The translations under genes were made by a program, and so were the position numbers. The notes under the pieces are model-generated. The model saw only the letters and a list, made by a program, of their open reading frames with translations. It searched no databases and had not been told where the DNA came from. Positions 23,896 through 31,354 of a stretch of DNA of 31,354 nucleotides are shown here, piece after piece. The DNA is from Magnetaquiglobus sp039908105. GTDB lineage: Bacteria > Pseudomonadota > Magnetococcia > Magnetococcales > Magnetaquicoccaceae. The stretch spans positions 1-31,354 of the forward strand of contig JAMOBI010000084.1 in NCBI GenBank assembly GCA_039908105.1. Reading direction: 5' to 3'. Numbering within the stretch: the first letter of the stretch is position 1; each line of letters opens with the position of its first letter.

Positions 23896-26800
23896 ATGGA
23901 ATTGACAAACTTCGTTCGCCGATTGTGGCTGACTGTCCTGCTGATTAACCTGCTGGTGGGAGGTTTGGCCATCTTTACCATTCAGTCTGGTTGGAATACC
24001 TATGCCGAAAGTTCCAAAATCTCCACGCAAAATTTGGCCTTGATGCTGGAGCGGGAAATTGCCAGTTTTATCGCCAACGTGGACCTGTCCTTGTTGTCGA
24101 TGGCCGACGATTACGCCGAACGACCTTCTCCTGACGAGTTGCCGGTGAAAAACTGGAACGAACAACGGCGACGGCAGCAAGCCATCCTGCCCATTCTTGC
24201 CGATCTGGGGGCCATCAACGACCGTGGTGTGGTAATATGGGGACAGGTGGTGGATAATCCGCTACGGGCGGATGTCTCCGACCATGAGTATTTCATCATG
24301 CATCGGGACAATCCCGACGCTGGCCTGGTGATGTCGTCGTTGATTTTTGCCCGTGATAAGCAGCAGCGCTCACTGGTGTTTGCGCGCCGTCTCAACGATG
24401 CCAACGGCCATTTCATCGGCATCATCGCGGCCACCATAGCCTTGCAGGCCCTGTACGAACGCTTCGCCGCCTTGGAACTGGGTCAAAATGGATCGATCGC
24501 CATGCGCGATGAAAAGGTGCGTTTGGTCCTGCGCTATCCCAAACTGCCTGATGATGGGGAGATCGGTTCGACCCGCATCTCGGATGAATTCAAGGCAGCG
24601 CTGGCACAAGATGCCACGCAAGGCAGTTATCGCGCCGGAGCCACCAGCATCGACGGGGTGCGGCGTTATCACAGTTACCGGCGCAACCCAAAACATGCCT
24701 TTTACATCAATGTAGGTCTCTCCGAGGAGGAGCATTTTTCGGCATGGCGCGATGAAATGAGATGGACGTATGGATTCATGGCCCTGTTCCTGCTGGCAAC
24801 GTTTGGGATGGCTTTCTGGTTGGGGCGCACTTGGCAATTTCGTCAAAACGCCATGATACAGCAGGCCATAGCGGAAAATGCCCTGCGAGATGCCCTGAAT
24901 CAAGCCAAGCACCTCACGGACGCCCTGGACCACACCCCTTCCTACATTTATATCAAGAACAAAAAGCATCAATATGTCTACGCAAACACCCACACACTTA
25001 AACTGTTTGGATGTACTGCCGAGGAGTTGATCGGCTGCGACGATACACGATTTTTCCCGTCGGTCGCTGTGAAGAGCATATGGGAGGTGGACAACCGGGT
25101 GTTGGAGCAGGGTATCGCTACCCAGATGGAGATCGAAGTCGCGCCGGGAACTCCAGAATGGCGCGTCTACTGGGAATTGAAACAACCCTTGATTGACGGC
25201 AACGGCCACATATGGGGGTTGTGCGGGATTTCTACCGACATCACCGATCGCAAACGGATCGAAAACGAACTCAAGCACAGCGAGCAGACCTATCGGTCGC
25301 TGTTTGACAACATGCTCAATGGCTTTGCCCTGCACGAGATCATACTGGATGACGCCGGTCAACCGCAGGATTACCGATTTTTGGAGGTCAACCAGGCATT
25401 CACGAAGATGACCGGCCTGAATCCCTCCGAGGTGGTGGGGCACACCGTTCTGGAGGTCATGCCCCGCACCGAGCCCTTCTGGATCGAAACATATGGCCGA
25501 GTGGCCCTGACCAGCCAGCCAACCCATATTCAAAACTACTCGCAAGAGACGGGTAAACATTTCGAGGTGTTCGCCTACAGTCCCCAGGAACGCCAGTTTG
25601 CCACCATCATCGAGGACATCACCAAACGCAAGCAGGCGGAAGCCACCCTCCTGCGCGAAAAGGAGGTCCAGGAGACTCTGGCACGGCTGGCCAGAAGTTT
25701 CCTGGTATCCCAGGGGAGTGGCATCGAGGAGATCGCGCAACATGTCCTGGATGCCAGCCTGGAGGTGACCGAAAGTCTCTGCGGCTTTGTCAATGAAATT
25801 GACCTGCACACCGGTCGTTGCGTCAATCGCGCCATCTCCACAACCACCTGCTCCATATGTGAAAAAATGAAGCAATCCATTTTTTCACAGGAGGCTAACG
25901 GGTTGTGGGGATGGGGTCTGGAGCATCGGCAGACTTCTTTGAACAATGCTCCCAGTGAATACACCAGTTTCATCGGAACGCCTGACGATCATATTCCTGT
26001 CAGCCGGTTTCTCTCGGTGCCTGTCCTCAGCGGGAAGAATCTGGTGGCCCAGATCGTTGTGGTCAACGGGGTGCGAGACTACACCCAGGATGATATATTG
26101 GCCATGGAACGCATCGCCAGCCTGCTGGCAGTCGCCTTGGAACGAGTCAAACTCGAACGACAACTGCGTCATGCCGGGAAACTGGAGGCCATTGGCACTT
26201 TGAGCGCTGGCATTGCCCATGATTTCAATAATATTCTTGGCATCATCCTGGGTTTTTCAGAAATCGCCCTGCGCAATATCTCTCCACAGGATCGGGTATA
26301 CGGCTTTCTGCAAGAGATCGTGACGGCTGGCATCCGGGCCAAGGGCTTGGTGGATCAATTGTTGACCTTCAGTCGCAAGAGCGACTCCCCGCGCCAGCCC
26401 CTGCTGCTATCGGTCCTGGTGAAAGAGGTTGCCAAATTTTTCCGGGCCTCGGTGCCTTCCTCCATCGATATCGACACCAGGGTCGAAAAGGGTGACCTGG
26501 TGGTGAAAGGAAACACCGATCAGATTCATCAGTTGCTGATGAACCTGTGCAGCAATGCCCTCCAAGCGATTCCCCACGAGCAGGGTATGATCCGCATCTC
26601 CCTGGAACGGGTACAGGTGGCCGAAGGGGAACCTGGAATCAATCTGGCTGCGGGGAATTATGCGCTGCTTCAAGTGCAGGATACCGGGACGGGGATGCCG
26701 CCGGAAATCCTGGAACACATTTTCGAGCCCTTTTTCACCACCAAGGACATCGGCAAAGGCACCGGGCTGGGATTGTCGGTGGTGCATGGCATCGTAACCA

Positions 26801-27306
26801 ACCATGGTGGCGCCATCAACGTGACAAGCACGCCGGAAACTGGCAGTGTGTTCCGAGTCTGGCTGCCCTTGCTGGCCAAAGGGGTGACCATGGATTTGGC
26901 ACTGGATTCTGCGCCTCCGCTCCACCGGGGCACTGGAACACTATTGGTAGTGGATGACGAACCACAACTCCTGTCAATCTACCAGGAGTCATTGTCAAGC
27001 CTGGGGTATGAGGTGATCTCCAAAACCGGGGCACCGGATGCCCTGCGCGTCTTTGCCGCGAACCCGGACCACTTCTCCGCCCTCGTCACCGATTATGCCA
27101 TGCCCCAGATGACGGGTGTGGAACTGGCCCACAAGGTCAAGGAAATCCGCCCGGAGGTTCCGGTTTTACTCTGCACCGGTCTGGGCAGTGATGGTTTCCA
27201 AGCGACAGCCCAGGATGCCGTTATCGATATCGTACTGCACAAACCTGTACCGGTTTGGCGATTTTCAGAAATTCTGGCGAAATTGTTGTCAGAGAACAGA
27301 GGATGA
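23896..27306 (+). CDS. Hybrid histidine kinase: Cache-PAS-PAS-GAF-HisKA-HATPase-REC
   Basis: A 1136-residue membrane kinase. A transmembrane helix (8-29) and a second one (290-310) enclose a double-Cache periplasmic sensor, with DHEYFIMHRDNPDAGLV and VFARRLNDANGHFIGII typical of dCache_1. Then PAS (340-455), PAS (465-580), GAF-like (590-750; it contains an unusual Cys-rich TTTCSICEKM), HisKA with His775 in GIAHDFNNILG (NtrB/hybrid type), HATPase (Asn887, DTGTGM, GKGTGLGL), and a receiver with Asp1066 and Lys1116. Start ATG 23896, with no strong ribosome site. A stand-alone receiver starts 4 nt after its stop. It is transcribed divergently from the minus-strand signalling operon. Cache ligands are usually amino acids or small organic acids; this one is unknown. 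Confidence 0.93.
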   Translation: MELTNFVRRLWLTVLLINLLVGGLAIFTIQSGWNTYAESSKISTQNLALMLEREIASFIANVDLSLLSMADDYAERPSPDELPVKNWNEQRRRQQAILPILADLGAINDRGVVIWGQVVDNPLRADVSDHEYFIMHRDNPDAGLVMSSLIFARDKQQRSLVFARRLNDANGHFIGIIAATIALQALYERFAALELGQNGSIAMRDEKVRLVLRYPKLPDDGEIGSTRISDEFKAALAQDATQGSYRAGATSIDGVRRYHSYRRNPKHAFYINVGLSEEEHFSAWRDEMRWTYGFMALFLLATFGMAFWLGRTWQFRQNAMIQQAIAENALRDALNQAKHLTDALDHTPSYIYIKNKKHQYVYANTHTLKLFGCTAEELIGCDDTRFFPSVAVKSIWEVDNRVLEQGIATQMEIEVAPGTPEWRVYWELKQPLIDGNGHIWGLCGISTDITDRKRIENELKHSEQTYRSLFDNMLNGFALHEIILDDAGQPQDYRFLEVNQAFTKMTGLNPSEVVGHTVLEVMPRTEPFWIETYGRVALTSQPTHIQNYSQETGKHFEVFAYSPQERQFATIIEDITKRKQAEATLLREKEVQETLARLARSFLVSQGSGIEEIAQHVLDASLEVTESLCGFVNEIDLHTGRCVNRAISTTTCSICEKMKQSIFSQEANGLWGWGLEHRQTSLNNAPSEYTSFIGTPDDHIPVSRFLSVPVLSGKNLVAQIVVVNGVRDYTQDDILAMERIASLLAVALERVKLERQLRHAGKLEAIGTLSAGIAHDFNNILGIILGFSEIALRNISPQDRVYGFLQEIVTAGIRAKGLVDQLLTFSRKSDSPRQPLLLSVLVKEVAKFFRASVPSSIDIDTRVEKGDLVVKGNTDQIHQLLMNLCSNALQAIPHEQGMIRISLERVQVAEGEPGINLAAGNYALLQVQDTGTGMPPEILEHIFEPFFTTKDIGKGTGLGLSVVHGIVTNHGGAINVTSTPETGSVFRVWLPLLAKGVTMDLALDSAPPLHRGTGTLLVVDDEPQLLSIYQESLSSLGYEVISKTGAPDALRVFAANPDHFSALVTDYAMPQMTGVELAHKVKEIRPEVPVLLCTGLGSDGFQATAQDAVIDIVLHKPVPVWRFSEILAKLLSENRG

Positions 27307-27310
27307 AAAA

Positions 27311-27682
27311 ATGAAACGTATTCTTGTGATCGATGATGATCGGCAGTTTATAAAAATGGCCACTCTTATGCTGAGCGATGCGGGTTTCCATGTTGGTGCT
27401 GCTGAAAGTGGCAAACAGGCCATTGCCATGTTGACCAATGACGGGCCGTGGGATCTGGTGCTGTGTGACATCCTGATGCCGGAATCGGACGGCATCGAAA
27501 CGATCCTGGCCATCATGAAACAAAATAGCAACCAGAAAATCGTCGCCATGTCCGGGGGTGGGCGTTACTTGCATCCATCACAGGTATTGCAGATGGCGCG
27601 CTCTTTTGGAATAAAGGAGGTGCTGCTCAAACCATTTTCCGAGAGTCGCTTGTTGGAAGTGATTGGTAAAGAGGTCGATTAA
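27311..27682 (+). CDS. Stand-alone receiver (CheY-like) response regulator
   Basis: A 123-residue single receiver domain: acidic pocket in ILVIDDD (residues 4-10), phospho-acceptor Asp53 in LVLCDILMPESDG, the switch Ser/Thr region VAMSGGG, and Lys107 in LLKPF. No output domain follows, so it should work by protein contact or as a phosphorelay intermediate, possibly to an Hpt such as those in the 11199-14861 or 19057-23439 proteins. ATG 27311 follows the kinase stop by 4 nt with AGAGGA upstream, so it is the second gene of a kinase/receiver operon. This is a confident family and operon call; the target is unknown. Confidence 0.93.
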   Translation: MKRILVIDDDRQFIKMATLMLSDAGFHVGAAESGKQAIAMLTNDGPWDLVLCDILMPESDGIETILAIMKQNSNQKIVAMSGGGRYLHPSQVLQMARSFGIKEVLLKPFSESRLLEVIGKEVD

Positions 27683-28032
27683 TGGCATGCAGTAAAGGTG
27701 CCCCTCCTCATGTCTTGCCCCCGGTTTCCTGGAAACGTGAGTTTGGTATTCCTGGATTCGCAACCGGAATCCCACCTCACCGCAAAGCGTCTTTCACCCC
27801 GCAAAAAGTCTCCCCAGCAAATCCCATTTCACTTTCTGGCCGTCAAATTCCCATGTCTCATCAAGGGTTGCGCCAAGCTCCGCCTGAATTTTGGGGAAAG
27901 TCCTGGTATCTATGCGCCAGGTAGTAATGCCGATAAAAACCTGGTAAGCGCCAATTCTTCCCCAGGGTTCCTGGCGTTGGCTGAATGATGCACCATCGTC
28001 CTCCACTGAATTTTTTCCTGGAGGGAGACGCG
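27683..28032. other. Gap between receiver gene and IS66 tnpA
   Basis: The left part (27683-27943) is host sequence, the right part is IS66 leader. On the minus strand an open frame of about 49 codons runs from the IS junction to a stop at 27794-27796 and reads peptide-like residues ITTWRIDTRTFPKIQ and ETWEFDGQKVKWDLLGRL. This may be the 3' end of a gene cut by the insertion, but I recognise no family and have no start. Confidence 0.35.
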
Positions 28033-28478
28033 ATGGAAGAGAGGACGAGGAGAAGCCGTCACGGGCAGGCGTTTTGGTTGGGCCATATTGTGGCGTGCGA
28101 GCAGGCAGGCCGAGGGGTTCCGGCGTACCTGCGAGAGCACGGCCTTGGCGCGAAAAGTTTTTACCGCTGGCGAAGCGATTGACGTTGAGTGGGGATTTGC
28201 CGGTGCCGCTTGCGGCGCCGATGTTCCAGCGACTGGAGGTGTTGCCGTCGTCTCCCGCAGTGCTGGAGGAGGAAGCATTGCCGGGTAGCATGTCCGTGTT
28301 GACTGGCGAGAGTGCCCGGAGGCCCGATGCGGTGCAGGGTGTGATGAGCAGTTGCCACATCCGGTTGCCCAATGGTGCGTCGCTGGAGTTGAGCGGCACA
28401 TTATCGACCGGTTTGATCGGGCATTTGTTGCAAGTCGCCGGAGCGCTGCCGGTCAAGGCGAGGAGTCTCCCACGATGA
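28033..28478 (+). pseudogene. tnpA: IS66 tnpA (orfA), frameshifted
   Basis: The first frame (ATG 28033, good GGAGGGAG upstream) encodes residues such as GQAFWLGHIVACEQAG, YLREHGLGAKSFYRWRSD and then stops near 28180. The rest of the protein, RLTLSGDLPVPLAAPMFQRL to ASLELSGTLSTGLIGHLLQ, continues in the -1 frame and ends at 28478, overlapping tnpB as ATGA. Restoring one base near 28170 gives FYRWRKRLTLSGD, so a single-base loss is the simple explanation. A run of five T sits just upstream, so programmed -1 slippage is a less likely alternative. TnpA is a small helix-turn-helix accessory protein needed with TnpB and TnpC for IS66 transposition. Confidence 0.78.
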
Positions 28479-28837
28479 TGCGCCCGGCCAATGAGCTATC
28501 GGAGGTCTATCTGTGCGTGCAACCGGTGGACTTTCGCAAGGGGATGATGTCACTGGCGGCGCTGGTGGAACGGGAGTTGGGATTAAACCCATTTGAGACG
28601 CGGCTGTTCGTCTTTACCAATCGGGACCGGAACCGGGTGCGGATTTTGTACTGGGAACGCAACGGATTCTGCCTTTGGCAGAAACGGTTGGAGAAAGAGC
28701 GCTTTCATTGGCTGCGTCGCAAGGAGGGCAGGGCTGTGGCGAGTATCGGCGGACAACAGCTCAATTGGCTGTTGGACGGGTATGACATTGCCCGGATGAA
28801 ACCGCACAAGGAGCTAAAATATTCATTTGTTTCCTAG
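28475..28837 (+). CDS. tnpB: IS66 TnpB accessory protein (IS66 Orf2-like)
   Basis: A 120-residue protein of the IS66 Orf2/TnpB family, intact over its usual length. Signatures: VYLCVQPVDFRKGMMSLAAL near the N-terminus, LFVFTNRDRNRVRILYWERN in the middle, then GFCLWQKRLEKERF and QQLNWLLDGYDI. It starts at ATG 28475, overlapping the tnpA stop as ATGA (an adjacent ATG at 28478 is also possible), so translation is coupled as in other IS66 elements. The molecular role of TnpB is not well defined, but it is required for transposition. It is the only undamaged gene in this element. Confidence 0.92.
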   Translation: MMRPANELSEVYLCVQPVDFRKGMMSLAALVERELGLNPFETRLFVFTNRDRNRVRILYWERNGFCLWQKRLEKERFHWLRRKEGRAVASIGGQQLNWLLDGYDIARMKPHKELKYSFVS

Positions 28838-28871
28838 CGGTTAGGTCAGTTTTTCGGTATAATTCCCCTCC

Positions 28872-29911
28872 ATGGACACCACCTCTGACCCGCTCTTTCC
28901 GCCACTTTCCGACGATCCCGAGACGCTGCGGGAGACGGTTTTGTCTCTTCTGTCGGAAAAGCGGAAATGGACTGTGGAAAGGGTCGAGTGGCAACAGCGC
29001 TTGGAGTTATTGACAGAGCAGTTGCGCCTGTTGCGGGCCAAGGTGTTTGGTCGTTCCAGCGAGAAGAAGCCGTTCGAGCATCCGAGTCTGTTCAATGAAG
29101 CCGAGCAGGAGGCTGCCGAGCAACCGGAAGAGGAGCCAAATACGGCAGATCAGGCGGAAGCCGCATCCGAGCCGGAGTCCGCTTCTGTTGAGGTCGCGGG
29201 ACATACGCGCAGCAAGAAGGGACGCAAACCGTTGTCGCCGGATCTGCCCCGTGAGGAGGTGATTCACGATCTTCCAGAAGAGCAAAAAGTCTGCGATCTG
29301 GACGGTCATCACCTGGTGGAGATCGGTCGGGAGAGCAGTGAGCAACTGGAGATCATCCCGGCCCAGGTAAAGGTGCTTGTGCATGTGCGGATCAAGTACG
29401 GTTGTCCGCACTGCCACCAGGGCGCAAGCATTGCGCCGCCGCCGCGTCGTCCTCTGCCCAAGGCCATGGCATCATGCTGGCCTACATCGCGACAGCCAAG
29501 TATGCCGACGCACTGCCCTTGTATCGTCAGGAGGGAATCTTTCAGCGGTACGGGTTGGACCTGAGCCGGACGACGCTGGCCAACTGGATGATCGGGTCTG
29601 GTCATCTGGTGCAACCGCTGATCAACCTGATTCGGGACCGGATTTTGGAATATGGCTATATCCGGATGGATGAGACCACGGTTCAGGTGCTCTCGGAGCC
29701 CGACAAAGCTCCCGGAAGCAAATCGTACATGTGGGTGCAATGCGGGGGGCCACCCACCGAACGAGCGATTTTGTTTGATTACGATGCCAGTCGCGAGGGC
29801 AAAGTGCCCCGTGAGTTGCTGGCGGATTATAAGGGATGGTTGCAGACCGATGGCTATCTGGCCATTGGCGCCCAACCCGGCGTGGAACATCTCGGGTGTT
29901 GGGCCCATGTC
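28872..29911 (+). pseudogene. tnpC: IS66 tnpC transposase, frameshifted and 3'-truncated
   Basis: The N-terminal frame (ATG 28872) gives the TnpC leader: coiled coil QRLELLTEQLRLLRAKVFGR, SSEKKPFEHPSLFNEAE, an acidic linker, and the zinc-finger-like KYGCPHCHQG. At about 29469-29478 the frame breaks after LPKAMAS, and the DDE core continues in the -1 frame: MLAYIATAKYADALPLYRQE, LSRTTLANWMIGSG, RMDETTVQVL (first catalytic Asp), KSYMWVQCGGPP, LQTDGY and LGCWAH. Homology ends at about 29911, so the last catalytic residue and the C-terminus are missing. Loss of about 10 nt between two GCATC repeats would explain the shift. It is non-functional. Confidence 0.85.
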
Positions 29912-30132
29912 GCAGATATTTTTTTGCTGCATTGATACCTTGAATTGTATGCTAACACTTGAGAATATGCAAGTATAATTGTTTGTAAATCTTATTTGTT
30001 CGACCCGTTGTCCGGTTTGGGCAGCATATAAACCTACTTCACTTTATGAGTTGGCAACCTTTATGCCTGTTTAAGATCCCTGCGCTTGATGTGGCTACCA
30101 CGGCGACCCCCGAACGCCGGTGATAAACAATG

Positions 30133-30600
30133 CTATGAGCTGGCCGCTTTGAGGAAATCGGTAAAATTCTCCATCCGGATGACATTATCCTCGGAGGGTT
30201 CTTGCGCGGCGGGGGGGCGCTTGCGCTCCTCGGCGACCAGGAATTTGCACAGCGCTTTGATCATCTGCACCTTCTTGTCTGGCGGCATGCTCTTGCCCGC
30301 CTTGGTCAACCACTGCTCAATGAACAGCACCACGTCCAGCACCAACGCCGTGCCGATCTCCGGGCAATCCTGGAAATCGCTGGCGTGCCTCCCGGTGACG
30401 AATCGAACTCCGGTCAAAAGATAGTTCACATCGACGCCCGCTGTTGCGATGGCGATCAAAAATGATGAACTCGGCTCACGACTTCCTGATTCATAATTAA
30501 AATATGAAGTCTTTGAAATGTCTCCGACTTTGGCAAGCTCATCTTGAGTAAATCCAAGTCTCTTGCGCTCAATTTTTAGACGATCTGAAAAATTCAACAT
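30133..30600 (-). CDS. Cro/CI (XRE)-type transcriptional regulator
   Basis: A 155-residue DNA-binding protein. The N-terminal 60 residues form a helix-turn-helix: RLKIERKRLGFTQDELAKVG, ISKTSYFNYESGSREPSSSF and IAIATAGVDVNYLLTG, the last being a hallmark of phage-type repressors of this group. The C-terminal 90 residues are helical and polar (FIEQWLTKAGKSMPPDKKVQ, CKFLVAEERKRP), perhaps for oligomerisation. ATG 30600 is chosen because the HTH begins right after it; upstream in-frame codons to 30702 look random. The same HTH ending occurs in the partial gene at 31160-31354, so two related regulators flank a small membrane protein. Confidence 0.87.
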   Translation of the reverse strand: MLNFSDRLKIERKRLGFTQDELAKVGDISKTSYFNYESGSREPSSSFLIAIATAGVDVNYLLTGVRFVTGRHASDFQDCPEIGTALVLDVVLFIEQWLTKAGKSMPPDKKVQMIKALCKFLVAEERKRPPAAQEPSEDNVIRMENFTDFLKAASS

Positions 30601-30803
30601 AACAGTCTCTGTTTTGCTTGACGATTCAATATTCGTTGAATTAATTTGCAGATGAGCCAACATTCCAACCATTGAAACATCCACAGGCAACCAGAGTGCC
30701 AACCATGTGTGATGATTTGATCTCCATGACCAGCGCGGCCACCTGATCCGTAGAAAAGGCTGCGCGTCCCGTGAAAAGGCCGGGGAACCGGAGGCGAAGT
30801 AAT

Positions 30804-30832
30804 GGGAGGGGGCGGTGGGGGGGTGGCGAGGG
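30804..30832 (+). other. G-quadruplex-type G-run cluster
   Basis: Runs G3 (30804-30806), G5 (30808-30812), G7 (30817-30823) and G3 (30830-30832) are separated by loops of 1, 4 and 6 nt, fitting the G3+N1-7 rule. It lies 9 nt past the stop of the DUF1640-like gene, so that gene's minus-strand transcript would carry the C-rich version. The remainder of 30601-30841 shows nothing else. Confidence 0.55.
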
Positions 30833-30841
30833 CAAAAGGGA

Positions 30842-31090
30842 TCAATGCGGGAAAAAAGATTTCAGGATGAGCGTGACGACTCCGCCAACGGTAATGGCTA
30901 TGCCCCATTTCATGGGGGCAAGTTCAGCGGCTATCCGGAGTTCCAGTTCCTTTAAGTCCTGCTTGGTCGCCAGCCTGTCTTCAACCAGTTCGGCAATGAT
31001 GCGTGTCTGCGCCTCTGCTTGTGCATCGGTGAACCCGGCTTCTTTCAGGCGTTTGACACTGGACAAGGTATCAAAGGTGATGGCGGTCAT
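30842..31090 (-). CDS. DUF1640-like coiled-coil membrane protein
   Basis: An 82-residue protein of the DUF1640 type, related in architecture to the coiled-coil MCUR1/CCDC90 family. Residues 1-20 read TAITFDTLSSVKRLKEAGF, then DAQAEAQTRIIAELVEDRLATKQDLKELELRIAAEL forms a coiled coil (about 21-58), and 62-78 is a single C-terminal transmembrane helix (GIAITVGGVVTLIL). In bacteria these small proteins are common near phage-like or accessory genes and have no established function. I use ATG 31090; an upstream start at 31153 adds 21 residues unlike the family. It lies between two related regulators on the same strand, 69 bp after the upstream one. Confidence 0.83.
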   Translation of the reverse strand: MTAITFDTLSSVKRLKEAGFTDAQAEAQTRIIAELVEDRLATKQDLKELELRIAAELAPMKWGIAITVGGVVTLILKSFFPH

Positions 31091-31159
31091 GGTTTGGCTC
31101 CGCGTTAGATGGATAACGAAAACAGCATACCACGGAACGCGGACGGATGCCACAGGCTT

Positions 31160-31354
31160 TCAGGGCTTGCGGGCCATGGCCTTGGCGGTGATCAGCAGTG
31201 CCGCGCGGCCTGCCTCGTCGGCGGCGCGGTAGGCCTCCAGCAGGGCGGATTCGTCGGGGGAGGTAGTGGCGGGGATGGTCGGGGTGCGGGCGCCGGTCAG
31301 GATGTAATATACGTCGGCACCGGCGGCGGCGATGGCTCGCAAATAGTTGGCGTC
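31160..31354 (-). CDS. C-terminal part of a second Cro/CI-type regulator (cut by window edge)
   Basis: The frame is open to the window end and stops at 31160-31162. Its first visible residues, DANYLRAIAAAGADVYYILTG, match the end of the helix-turn-helix in the 30133-30600 protein (IAIATAGVDVNYLLTG), so this is the tail of a related XRE-type regulator. The remaining 45 residues (ALLEAYRAADEAGRAALLITAKAMARKP) form a short Ala-rich helix, unlike the longer tail of its relative. The start and the DNA-recognition helix lie outside the window. Confidence 0.72.
   Translation of the reverse strand, partial: DANYLRAIAAAGADVYYILTGARTPTIPATTSPDESALLEAYRAADEAGRAALLITAKAMARKP

Larger units (their letters stand above)
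27944..29911 (+). mobile_element. IS66-family element, right end missing
   Basis: The left end GTAAGCGCCAATTCTTCCCC at 27944 is the characteristic IS66 terminus. It is followed by tnpA (28033), tnpB (28475) and tnpC (28872) in standard order. tnpC homology stops at about 29911, in the GCWAH block, and no GGCGCTTAC-like right end is found downstream. The element is therefore truncated by roughly the last third of tnpC and, with tnpA and tnpC both frameshifted, cannot move by itself. Flanking 8-bp duplications cannot be assessed because the right border is gone. Confidence 0.88.

Noticed and set aside
24370..25875. 501-codon minus-strand open frame inside the Cache kinase
   Set aside because: Antisense of PAS/GAF coding sequence; no start context and no recognisable domain.
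28140..28180. Programmed ribosomal frameshift in tnpA
   Set aside because: A T5 run is present but the A-site codon does not re-pair well, and IS66 tnpA is usually a single frame; base loss is simpler.
30001..30130. Right end of the IS66 element
   Set aside because: No sequence complementary to the GTAAGCGCC left end was found; tnpC homology ends at about 29911.

Overview
The window looks like chromosomal DNA of a Gram-negative, ubiquinone-making proteobacterium. It has UbiD, a CcdA plus TlpA thiol-redox pair, outer-envelope style signalling proteins and moderately high GC. The wealth of PAS/Cache/REC hybrid kinases would suit a Magnetococcia-like or environmental gammaproteobacterial lineage, but that placement is a guess. 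No ribosomal RNA, complete tRNA or CRISPR array is present.

Region 1 (1-5342) is housekeeping-like and all on the minus strand: ubiD, then a CPA1-type Na+/H+ antiporter; then tlpA-like and cutA, overlapping by 4 nt; then ccdA. A hairpin-rich repeat of about 120 bp separates cutA from ccdA. The UbiD protein is about 120 residues longer than the E. coli enzyme because a C-terminal segment appears to be duplicated.

Region 2 (5343-11198) is accessory DNA. It starts with a nearly perfect 201-bp tandem duplication, followed by a decayed tyrosine-integrase tail, a double hairpin, and the 3' half of a CAU-anticodon tRNA, which is the footprint of a tRNA-targeting island. Inside are a DUF433/DUF5615 toxin-antitoxin pair, a 275-bp inverted-repeat-bounded element carrying the second copy of the hairpin repeat, a zeta-like P-loop kinase overlapping a 63-residue partner that starts at TTG, a SEC-C protein, a membrane-anchored retropepsin-like protease and a transposase scrap.

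Region 3 (11199-27682) is a dense signal-transduction cluster. On the minus strand, in order of transcription, are: a 1460-residue REC/PAS/GAF/REC/Hpt/REC/EAL hub whose kinase H-box has lost its histidine; a membrane hybrid kinase coupled to it by an ATGA overlap; the frameshifted and internally deleted remains of a paralogous kinase; a PstS-like periplasmic binding protein with no ABC transporter beside it; and a 1220-residue HAMP/PAS/HisKA/REC/REC/Hpt kinase that starts 8 nt after the binding protein. On the plus strand a Cache/PAS/GAF hybrid kinase is followed 4 nt later by a stand-alone receiver. The likely logic is periplasmic and membrane input, phosphorelay through REC and Hpt modules, and a cyclic-di-GMP phosphodiesterase (EAL) as one output.

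Region 4 (27683-31354) holds an IS66-family element with a recognisable left end, frameshifted tnpA and tnpC, and a lost right end. After it come a Cro/CI-type regulator, a small DUF1640-like coiled-coil membrane protein, and the C-terminus of a second regulator cut by the window edge. An IS66 tnpC fragment of a different subtype also sits at 23549-23863, so the plus-strand kinase/receiver pair is flanked by IS66 debris on both sides.
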